Below the pieces are notes generated by a model. That model was not told where the DNA came from. It ran no database searches and saw only the letters and a program-made list of their open reading frames with translations. From Gammaproteobacteria bacterium (lineage in GTDB: Bacteria > Pseudomonadota > Gammaproteobacteria > Burkholderiales > Burkholderiaceae_C): a DNA stretch of 5,430 bases. The position numbers and the translations under genes were made by a program. Positions 1 through 4,441 of the stretch are shown in pieces (within the stretch, counting starts at the first letter, position 1; each line of letters starts with the position of its first letter). The stretch is taken from assembly GCA_030054245.1 (NCBI GenBank), contig JASGCH010000107.1:1-5430 (forward strand). Reading direction: 5' to 3'.

Positions 1-272
1 GAAACCCGAGGTAACCAACCAGCGATGAGTGCGACCAATATACCGGCAAGCGTTCCTCCTACTATCATGGCCGCAATCGAATAGCCAAATAAAATATAAG
101 CTAAAGCGACTCCCGGCAAAATCCCGTGTGATATAGTATCGCCGATAAGACTCATGCGTTTATAAACCAAGAATGCTCCTAACGGAGCCGCTCCTATAGA
201 AATGATAATCCCGGTTGCTACTGTTTTGTGTAAAAAACTAAATTCATTGAGCCAAAGCCAAAATTCATTCAT
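1..272 (-). CDS. Metal-ion ABC transporter permease (ZnuB/MntB-type), partial, N-terminal 90 residues
   Basis: Membrane subunit of an importer for divalent metal ions (zinc or manganese type, ABC-3 family). Only the first 90 residues lie in the window; the gene runs off the left edge. The protein starts MNEFWLWLNEF, with hydrophobic segments at about 17-37 and 50-86. The diagnostic stretch is at residues 29-57: APLGAF, then VYKRMSLIGDTISHG, then ILPGVALAY, matching the conserved APLG..V.RRM...GD..SH...GVA pattern of ZnuB/MntB permeases. Two overlapping ATGs exist near 266-272; only the one at 272-270 opens this frame. No Shine-Dalgarno sequence is visible. It lies downstream of the ATPase gene on the same strand, the usual ATPase-permease order, but with an unusually wide 413-base gap containing a palindromic repeat. 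Zinc versus manganese cannot be decided from this fragment. Confidence 0.9.
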   Translation of the reverse strand, partial: MNEFWLWLNEFSFLHKTVATGIIISIGAAPLGAFLVYKRMSLIGDTISHGILPGVALAYILFGYSIAAMIVGGTLAGILVALIAGWLPRV

Positions 273-310
273 TGGATGAGGGATGGAGGGTTTAGGGGTA
301 TTAAGGAATT

Positions 311-450
311 AAGACTGTTGCACCATCGGTTGGTGCCGCCGGTTGTACTGTCAAACGACGAAGTTATGGGATTGATCATTATTCTCCATTCCGCTGGTTG
401 CGTGCACCAAAGCTTCGTCGAGGTGATACAACCGATGGTGCAATGGTTTT
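311..450. repeat. Palindromic repeat unit R1 (140 bp, MITE-like)
   Basis: The outer ends are inverted repeats of 21 bp with 18 matches (311-331 against 430-450); the left end begins AAGACTGTTGCACCATCGG. An inner perfect 8-bp inverted repeat, CGACGAAG/CTTCGTCG, lies at 356-363 and 413-420. The block ATTCCGCTGGTTGCGT (388-403) recurs exactly in unit R2 at 2247-2262. The left arm matches the left arm of the unit at 3717. It sits between two genes of one transporter, so the minus-strand transcript should carry it as a long hairpin. No transposase is present; this is a repeat of unknown type. Confidence 0.8.
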
Positions 451-685
451 GGGTTGGGAGAGAACGATTGATGGCGTCCTAATCTTGGAGGTAAAGTTGA
501 AATGACTGCATCCATTGGCTATTATAAATTTATGAAAAGAGAGCTTTGCGAAGGTTTTAAGGTAGTCATTCGATCGGTCGCAGTGAAACTGGCGTGTCAT
601 AGTCCTTTCTGTCAAGCTCAGTCCTGAAAATAATTCGTTGGTTTCTCTGGTTTCAAGTCGCTTGGATTTGGCAAAAGTGGGTAAC
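451..685. other. Intergenic stretch with degraded repeat ends and one short ORF
   Basis: No secure gene is seen. Positions 541-558 (GAGCTTTGCGAAGGTTTT) resemble, on the other strand, the left end of the repeat fragment at 2059. The following TTTTAAGGTAG is shared with the right flank of unit R2 (2322-2332). CAAGCTCAGT at 612-621 matches 1511-1520 inside unit R5. The stretch is therefore probably derived from eroded repeat units. A 41-codon plus-strand ORF with a good ribosome binding site lies across it and is listed separately. Confidence 0.45.
502..627 (+). CDS. Possible 41-residue small protein (doubtful)
   Basis: This ORF begins MTASIGYYKFMKREL and ends CHSPFCQAQS before a TGA at 625-627. 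A strong GGAGG lies at 487-491, 10 bases before the ATG; this is better than the sites in front of the main genes here, and is the only reason to list it. I recognise no domain. It has a basic middle, two cysteines (residues 32 and 37) and no clear membrane segment. Against it: it is short, opposes the transporter genes, and overlaps sequence resembling repeat ends (541-558 and 612-621), so it may be chance. A second in-frame ATG is at 532. Confidence 0.2.
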   Translation: MTASIGYYKFMKRELCEGFKVVIRSVAVKLACHSPFCQAQS

Positions 686-1426
686 TCAGTTAGGTATCTC
701 ACAGAAGGGTGCCGTTGCATCCCAAGCCTCTGACATGTGGCGCATTTTCTCTATGTTTTTAGTGGTAAGTACATCTTTGGTATCACCGTAAGAAATGAGT
801 TCTCTAGCTATGAGCATGGTTAATTCAAAATGGTTGTGGATAAGTTGGTAATCATGTAGGATGGTAAGGATCAGTTTTTTTTGAATTTTCCAATTTTGCA
901 AAATACCCAGAAATTGTTCTATCGAAGGATTATCCATGGCATTAAAAGGTTCATCTAATATAAGAATGTCCGGATCTTGCAAGATGAGACGGGCAATCAA
1001 GACTCTTTGCCATTGTCCCATGGATAGTTCATTCACTTGGCGATTTTCAAATCCCCCTAAATTTAACTGAAAAAAAATGTGTTGTAGTTTTTCCTTATCT
1101 TGCGTTGAAATTCGTTTAAACATCCCAAGTTTAGACCAGAATCCCATGGCAACAAAATCGATCACGCGCACTGGAAATTGCGGATTCAAATTCTGCACCT
1201 GAGGTAGGTAGCCAATTTGCACGCGAGATGGTTTGATTTCAATGGTTCCTAGGTAATGGGGTATTTTCCCAACAATAGCTTTTACCAAACTGCTTTTGCC
1301 AGCACCATTGGGTCCTGTGATAGCTATGGTGCGACCTGCATAAAAACCAACGGTTAAATGGTGTATAGCCGGATGAGAATCATACAAAATAGTCAAATTT
1401 TTGATGTTAATACAAGGTTCTAACAT
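686..1426 (-). CDS. Metal-ion ABC transporter ATP-binding protein (ZnuC/MntA-type)
   Basis: This 246-residue cytoplasmic ATPase powers uptake of a divalent metal ion, probably zinc or manganese, through the permease encoded next. All ABC motifs are present: Walker A GPNGAGKS at 38-45, Q-loop YLPQ at 73-76, signature LSMGQ at 134-138 followed by WQRVLIAR, Walker B ILILDEP at 154-160 with catalytic Glu159, and H-loop His191. Length is normal for the family. The signature has Met where Gly is usual (LSGGQ); the essential Ser and second Gly are kept, so activity is plausible. The ATG at 1426-1424 directly follows an in-frame TAA, so no longer start is possible, and no Shine-Dalgarno sequence is seen. 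No periplasmic binding protein or Zur-type regulator is in the window, and I find no convincing Zur box upstream. The metal is inferred from family resemblance only. Confidence 0.92.
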   Translation of the reverse strand: MLEPCINIKNLTILYDSHPAIHHLTVGFYAGRTIAITGPNGAGKSSLVKAIVGKIPHYLGTIEIKPSRVQIGYLPQVQNLNPQFPVRVIDFVAMGFWSKLGMFKRISTQDKEKLQHIFFQLNLGGFENRQVNELSMGQWQRVLIARLILQDPDILILDEPFNAMDNPSIEQFLGILQNWKIQKKLILTILHDYQLIHNHFELTMLIARELISYGDTKDVLTTKNIEKMRHMSEAWDATAPFCEIPN

Positions 1427-1498
1427 TTATGCGTGGAAGGTGAGATAATGGAGTGAAATCATCGTGTTTCTCGAGTGTACAAGGACTATTCAGGAGAT

Positions 1499-1646
1499 AA
1501 AACCGTTGCACAAGCTCAGTGGCATTGGCAACCGTCTTATTACTGGGTTAGGTGGCTCACCCGGGATGAACCTATTCGGAAACGAGGCTGGAGGCGAACT
1601 CCAGCCTTGTAATTATGACAGCTTAGTGAAGTTGTGCAAAGGTCTT
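1499..1646. repeat. Palindromic repeat unit R5 (148 bp)
   Basis: The left end AAAACCGTTGCACAA (1499-1513) faces a right end GTTGTGCAAAGGTCTT (1631-1646) as an imperfect inverted repeat. A third terminus-like sequence, GCAACCGTCTT (1528-1538), lies inside; with the left end it bounds a 40-bp mini-palindrome, suggesting nesting or an internal deletion. The core GGGATGAACCTAT (1563-1575) has close copies at 4001-4013 and in R6. A strong hairpin at 1582-1610 is listed separately. A 64-codon plus-strand ORF across the unit shows no protein-like features. Confidence 0.65.
1582..1610. other. Strong hairpin inside repeat unit R5
   Basis: ACGAGGCTGGAG (1582-1593) pairs with CTCCAGCCTTGT (1599-1610), giving a 12-bp stem with one G-T wobble and a 5-base loop, GCGAA. 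No T-run follows on the plus strand, so it is not a standard intrinsic terminator. It may be a structural core of the repeat; the block near TACAAGGCT on the other strand is shared with R2 and R4. Confidence 0.6.
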
Positions 1647-1661
1647 CTTTTTAGCTGATTC

Positions 1662-1801
1662 AAAACCATTGCCCCCTGCTTTCAGCAATCGGCACTGCCA
1701 AATAACTGGGTTATGGGTTTTACTCCTAGATGAACACTTATCAATTCCACTGGTTGATCAGAGCCTTTGTCATGATGGCAAAGCCTCGGTGTAACGGTTT
1801 G
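1662..1801. repeat. Diverged palindromic repeat unit R6 (about 140 bp)
   Basis: The left end AAAACCATTGCCCC (1662-1675) and the right end GGTGTAACGGTTTG (1788-1801) are imperfect inverted repeats (10 of 14). The inner sequence TAACTGGGTTATGGG, then GATGAACACTTATC, then TTCCACTGGTTG follows the same order of blocks as R5 and R2, showing common descent with strong divergence. It follows R5 after only 15 bases. Confidence 0.55.
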
Positions 1802-1841
1802 ACGATGGGGAGGTTTGTCCATTTTAAGAGCATTCGGTAGA

Positions 1842-1920
1842 AAGACTGTTGCTCAACCTTCACGAGCTACCCAAGTACAAGGCTTAGTGGAGCGGCACCA
1901 GCCGTCGGTGCAACAGTCTT
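1842..1920. repeat. Short palindromic repeat unit R4 (79 bp)
   Basis: It is bounded by a perfect 11-bp inverted repeat: AAGACTGTTGC at 1842-1852 and GCAACAGTCTT at 1910-1920. The inner block AAGTACAAGGCTTAGTGG (1873-1890) is the exact reverse complement of 2264-2281 in R2, so this is a shorter copy in opposite orientation. Its right arm, read backwards, closely matches the left arm of R1 (GTTGCACC, then TGGTGCCGC). Confidence 0.75.
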
Positions 1921-2058
1921 ATCATGGATACTTAGGACCACGCCCACCAAACTAGAAACCAAATAAGAGACACTATAAAGCACGCGGTGCCGATCCGCAT
2001 ACTTGAACTGGTTATAAACATGAGGATAGTAAAAATAAAAGGTTAGTATTACATTATA
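1921..2058. other. Unassigned spacer between repeat units
   Basis: This is the only part of the 1427-2407 gap without obvious repeat blocks. It is AT-rich toward the right. On the minus strand it reads as a hydrophobic stretch (VLYSVSYLVSSLVGVVLSIH) continuing into both neighbouring repeats. That could be a remnant of a membrane-protein gene or chance; I see no start, ribosome binding site or recognisable domain to support a gene. Confidence 0.3.
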
Positions 2059-2120
2059 AAGACTTTCGCACAAGCTCACCGAGCGGCACGCAATCAGCGG
2101 AATTTACTCGGAAGATCATT
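2059..2120. repeat. Partial repeat unit R3
   Basis: The left terminus AAGACTTTCGCACAAGCTC is followed by AGCTCACCGAGCGGCAC (2073-2089), the exact reverse complement of 3739-3755. Next comes GCAATCAGCGGAATTTACT (2090-2108), one base different from the block at 3778 onward. I find no matching right terminus before R2 starts at 2159, so this copy looks truncated or rearranged. Confidence 0.5.
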
Positions 2121-2158
2121 CGCTAGTGGGCACTCCTGATCTCGCATATTGAGTATAT

Positions 2159-2323
2159 AAGACTGTTGCTCCATCGGCTACGCCGCGACTGCACGACCCA
2201 ATTACTGCGTTATACGGTACTCACCAGATCATTTACATCCCAGTAAATTCCGCTGGTTGCGTTCCACTAAGCCTTGTACTTTGGGATCTCGTCGAGCAGC
2301 GTAGCCGATGGTGCAACGGTCTT
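2159..2323. repeat. Palindromic repeat unit R2 (165 bp)
   Basis: It has the longest termini in the window: 25-bp inverted repeats with 23 matches (2159-2183 against 2299-2323), beginning AAGACTGTTGCTCCATCGG. Inside, 2233-2260 is an exact 28-nt reverse-complement match to 3778-3805, and 2264-2281 an 18-nt match to R4. It ends 18 bases before the proposed -35 box of the rpsT promoter, so it borders but does not obviously contain that promoter. Confidence 0.8.
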
Positions 2324-2341
2324 TTAAGGTAGGCTCATTGC

Positions 2342-2370
2342 TTTCCAAAACCTATTTCATCGGTTACAAT
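2342..2370 (+). promoter_or_regulatory. Probable sigma-70 promoter of the rpsT-lipoprotein pair
   Basis: TTTCCA (2342-2347, 4 of 6 to consensus) and TACAAT (2365-2370, 5 of 6) are separated by 17 bases. The predicted start near 2377 leaves a leader of about 30 bases before the rpsT ATG. Inferred from sequence only. Confidence 0.5.
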
Positions 2371-2407
2371 ACCAGCATGTTATTTTAATTAAGATTTACA
2401 GAAGTAT

Positions 2408-2713
2408 ATGGCAACAGCGAAAAAGAAAAGTCCGAGGCTAGCTTCAGGTCGTAAACGAGCTCGGCAAGACATTAAACTTAATGCACAAAATTCTGCGCTT
2501 CGCAGTAAATATCGAACCACCGTAAAAAATGTAGAAAAAGCTGTACTGGCCAAGGATTTAGATTTGGCAAAGACCAGCTTTTTTATCATGCAGTCCACAG
2601 TGGATTCTATAGCTGAAAAAGGCATATTCCATAAAAATAAAGCCGCCAGAGATAAATCGAGATTGGCCAGCAAGGTTAAAGCTATGAGTACCTCTATGAA
2701 TAAAGGGAGCTGA
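2408..2713 (+). CDS. rpsT: 30S ribosomal protein S20
   Basis: A small basic protein of the 30S subunit that binds 16S rRNA and helps early assembly. It has 101 residues, slightly longer than the 87 of E. coli. The family pattern is clear: a Lys/Arg-rich N-terminus (KKKSPRLASGRKRARQD), LNAQNSALRSKYRTTVKNV in the first long helix, the MQSTVD segment, and the highly conserved GIFHKNKAARDKSRLASKV near the C-terminus (residues 73-91). The ATG at 2408 is preceded only by a weak AGAAG (2400-2404). In E. coli rpsT starts with TTG; here it is ATG, while the next gene uses TTG. Its stop is 3 bases from that gene, so the two are probably co-transcribed. Upstream is repeat unit R2 with no other gene in between. 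Confidence 0.97.
   Translation: MATAKKKSPRLASGRKRARQDIKLNAQNSALRSKYRTTVKNVEKAVLAKDLDLAKTSFFIMQSTVDSIAEKGIFHKNKAARDKSRLASKVKAMSTSMNKGS
2705..2709 (+). promoter_or_regulatory. Ribosome binding site fixing the TTG start of the lipoprotein
   Basis: GGGAG lies 7 bases before the TTG at 2717-2719, inside the last codons of rpsT. The spacing and the signal peptide that follows directly support TTG as the true start. Confidence 0.65.
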
Positions 2714-2716
2714 AGA

Positions 2717-3694
2717 TTGTTTAAAATCAGCTTGGTTGGTTTAACTTTGTGGTGGTGTTTAGGGGTGGTTTTTATAGCTGGATGCCAACATTCCGCTCCA
2801 AGGACTGAAGAAGTTGTCTGGGAAGAGAGTGACGAGGACGCGTTTTATGTGACCACGGGCACTCCTTCCGTGCAATATGTTTATGACAGCCCAGCAAGTA
2901 CCTCTACGATTGGAAGTTCTATTTCTGGTCCGCAAATAGTCTATAACCCGAATGGGATCATACCTCCTATTGAGTATGTGGTGGGTGGGGCACCGATTTA
3001 CTTCGAGGATCAGTTAGCTACTCCCTATTACCCACTTTATATCAATACCCCTGGTTCCTGCCATTGTGTAGTTCCTGTGCGCTATTTTCGTGGATCTTGG
3101 TATTCTTATCAGGGCTTGTTGGTGCACTCAGGTAGAATGCCACTGTATATCCCCCCCCCTGTGGTGGTGGAGCGCTGGCGTGGGCATGAGATAAGGAATT
3201 TAGGGAAACCTTATAGCTTTGGCACCTTTCATAGACAGTCTGGTCATTGGTCGGTGGCTCCTGCTCCGCGTACATCGCATCATTGGCATTTAAATAATAA
3301 TCCAAATTTTCGCTTACCTCCTCCAGCGGGTTTTAGGGGTGATCCCAAATTATCACCGAGGGGAGTACAGGCTATAGAAAATCGCCCGCCTTCGCATCCT
3401 ATACGACCACCTGATGTCCGACCTGCGGTACCCAATGCCCCCGTTTTAAAAAACCAAGGCCAGCTACCTCAGCCAACCGTACCAGTGCCCCATACACAAG
3501 CCCCGGATCCTCGAAGAGGGCATGGAGTTACCAACCCCACCCCAAACCCCCCTCCCAACCCACCTCCAAACCCCAAAGGAAGGGAGGCTAGGCCGACCCA
3601 GCAGACATCCCCTGTTGCTCCATCACCCCCCCATGTTGCACCACCCAAGGCTCAGGTCAACTCGCCAAAGGAGCCTGATAAGGGGCAACCCTGA
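2717..3694 (+). CDS. Proline-rich lipoprotein of unknown function
   Basis: A 325-residue protein that I do not recognise as a named family. Residues 1-23 form a lipoprotein signal peptide: Lys3, a hydrophobic run, then the lipobox IAGC with Cys23 as the acylation site. Gln at +2 suggests the outer membrane. Next come an acidic patch (31-41), a Tyr/Gly-rich region with a CHC pair (115-117), and an aromatic/His-rich segment (SWYSYQG, then HHWHLNNN, about 126-197). From about 200 to the end the chain is low-complexity and 30% proline (38 of 125), with a repeat of NPPP at 277-284. Such tails often span the periplasm or bind cell-wall or other surfaces; here that is a guess. It starts with TTG, 3 bases after rpsT, with a good GGGAG site, implying translation coupled to S20. 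A run of nine C at 3151-3159 lies mid-gene. Confidence 0.85.
   Translation: MFKISLVGLTLWWCLGVVFIAGCQHSAPRTEEVVWEESDEDAFYVTTGTPSVQYVYDSPASTSTIGSSISGPQIVYNPNGIIPPIEYVVGGAPIYFEDQLATPYYPLYINTPGSCHCVVPVRYFRGSWYSYQGLLVHSGRMPLYIPPPVVVERWRGHEIRNLGKPYSFGTFHRQSGHWSVAPAPRTSHHWHLNNNPNFRLPPPAGFRGDPKLSPRGVQAIENRPPSHPIRPPDVRPAVPNAPVLKNQGQLPQPTVPVPHTQAPDPRRGHGVTNPTPNPPPNPPPNPKGREARPTQQTSPVAPSPPHVAPPKAQVNSPKEPDKGQP
3151..3159. repeat. C9 homopolymer inside the lipoprotein gene
   Basis: Nine consecutive C encode part of IPPP (residues 145-148). Loss of one C would bring a TAA at 3192-3194; gain of one would bring a TGA at 3187-3189. Either way the protein would end about 12 residues later, losing the proline-rich half. 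Confidence 0.9.
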
Positions 3695-3716
3695 CCTTCA
3701 CAGGTGTTAGCGATTT

Positions 3717-3944
3717 AAGACCATTGCGCCATAGATTGGTGCCGCTCGGTGAGCTGTCATACTGTAGATAGTACAATGCAACCAGCGGAATTTACTGGGA
3801 TGTAATTGGCTGGATATATCCATATCCAGCTACCAAATAATGTCCACAACAGTTGGTTATGGGACCAGCTAGCTGGCAAACACCTTGATCATATGGAGGA
3901 CTTGATCACCTAAATACCCCCAGACTGTGGGGGTATAACGGTTT
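3717..3944. repeat. Large palindromic repeat unit R7A (about 228 bp)
   Basis: The left end AAGACCATTGCGCCAT and the arm TTGGTGCCGCTCGG match R1. The GCAACCAGCGGAATTTACT block (3778-3796) matches R2 in reverse, within a 28-nt exact match. The right end resembles that of R6 (TAACGGTTT, 3936-3944). The middle holds extra palindromes not seen in the other units: a 9-bp stem with 4-base loop at 3809-3830, the 12-bp palindrome CCAGCTAGCTGG (3865-3876), and a hairpin at 3914-3936. It begins 22 bases after the lipoprotein stop. Confidence 0.65.
3914..3936. other. GC-rich hairpin near the right end of R7A
   Basis: ATACCCCCA (3914-3922) pairs with TGGGGGTAT (3928-3936): a perfect 9-bp stem with loop GACTG. 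It lies 220 bases past the lipoprotein stop and is followed by AACGGTTTCC rather than a T-run, so it is at best a poor intrinsic terminator. It could still protect the 3' end of a transcript. Confidence 0.5.
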
Positions 3945-3946
3945 CC

Positions 3947-4074
3947 AAAGCCATTACCAAGACTTCGGTGAACTTATAACCAGCTGGATGGGTTTATTCA
4001 GGGGTGAACCTATAAGCTTGTCATTTGGCATCAGTGTAGTCGGTGGAGAACCCGAGGGATAGCGGCCTTTCTTA
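3947..4074. repeat. Diverged repeat unit R7B abutting the cupin stop codon
   Basis: The left end AAAGCCATTACC and the right end GATAGCGGCCTTTCTTA are a weak inverted pair resembling the family termini. The core GGGTGAACCTAT (4002-4013) is nearly identical to R5 (1563-1575). The right terminus merges with the cupin gene: its TTA (4072-4074) is that gene's TAA stop on the minus strand. Confidence 0.45.
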
Positions 4075-4368
4075 TGGAGATTGGCGGGCTACCCAGTAAG
4101 TGGCTCCTTGGGTCCCGTAAATTTCGCTATGGGGTTGGTGGGCTTTTAGACTGAAGGTATCTCCAGGTAAAAGGTGAATGCTCTCTTGATCCGCTAAGGT
4201 TAACCACATTTCACCGCTGACCATCCAGGCAGTCACATGGAAGGGGTGAGTGTGTAAAGGTAAGCGAGTATGGCTGGTCCAGTGGCGCACCACGATTTGA
4301 GCCTCACTGCTCAAATGGAGCCTTTGTTTAAAATCTTTTAAGGATGGAACTGGTTTTGGATGGAACAT
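4072..4368 (-). CDS. Small single-domain cupin protein
   Basis: A 98-residue cytoplasmic protein made of one cupin beta-barrel. Motif 1 is seen as HTHPFHVTAWMVSGE (39-53), with His39 and His41 as expected metal ligands. Motif 2 is LPGDTFSLKAHQPHSE (67-82), with His80 the likely third ligand. The Glu usually found 4-5 residues after the HxH is absent; Val45/Thr46 stand there, so the metal site is altered or has three ligands. Small cupins of this kind bind a metal and may act as isomerases, dioxygenases or sensors; the substrate cannot be told. The ATG at 4368-4366 has no clear Shine-Dalgarno sequence. It is divergent from miaB across 73 bases, and its stop codon overlaps the end of a repeat unit. 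Confidence 0.8.
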   Translation of the reverse strand: MFHPKPVPSLKDFKQRLHLSSEAQIVVRHWTSHTRLPLHTHPFHVTAWMVSGEMWLTLADQESIHLLPGDTFSLKAHQPHSEIYGTQGATYWVARQSP

Positions 4369-4381
4369 GATGGGTGAGGTT

Positions 4382-4414
4382 AATGGTCTTTGGTTTATAA
4401 TGGCAATGGTCTTA
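4382..4414. repeat. Solo repeat termini in the cupin-miaB intergenic region
   Basis: AATGGTCTT occurs twice in direct orientation, at 4382-4390 and 4405-4413, 23 bases apart. The second, extended to GCAATGGTCTTA (4403-4414), is the exact reverse complement of the left terminus of R7A (TAAGACCATTGC, 3716-3727). No full unit is attached. Confidence 0.6.
4396..4401 (+). promoter_or_regulatory. Perfect -10 box, probably for miaB
   Basis: TATAAT at 4396-4401 would give a start near 4408 and a leader of about 34 bases. No good -35 box is seen at normal spacing (GGTGAG at 4373-4378), so an activator may be needed. The same bases read TATAAA on the minus strand, a possible overlapping -10 for the divergent cupin gene. 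Confidence 0.4.
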
Positions 4415-4441
4415 TTGTGTTTTTTTACGGGTTAAATCAAG

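Noticed and set aside
350..355. TTGACA on the minus strand in R1 as a -35 box for the permease
   Set aside because: The hexamer is perfect, but the bases 17 downstream (CAACCG) are no -10 box.
276..482. 68-codon plus-strand ORF across R1
   Set aside because: It lies almost wholly in the palindromic repeat, has no ribosome binding site, and its translation has no domain features.
379..720. 113-codon minus-strand ORF between the two transporter genes
   Set aside because: It overlaps the ATPase end in another frame and half of R1; composition looks random. It is long only because stops are scarce in this frame.
1582..1610. Intrinsic terminator
   Set aside because: There is a strong stem but no T-run on the plus strand and no plus-strand gene ending before it.
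1464..1658. 64-codon plus-strand ORF over R5
   Set aside because: Its coding is the repeat itself, with a hairpin in the middle and no start context.
1867..2079. 70-codon minus-strand ORF
   Set aside because: Both ends lie in repeat units R3 and R4; only the middle may be a relic, so it is not called as a gene.
1499..2323. CRISPR array
   Set aside because: The repeats are palindromic, differ in length and sequence, and are not evenly spaced; no cas genes are seen.
2389..2673. Minus-strand ORF opposite rpsT
   Set aside because: A shadow of the S20 coding sequence.
3042..3305. Minus-strand ORF opposite the lipoprotein
   Set aside because: An antisense shadow; the plus frame has a signal peptide and a ribosome binding site.
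3522..3710. Plus-strand ORF in another frame of the proline-rich tail
   Set aside because: C-rich low-complexity DNA is open in more than one frame; it has no start signal.
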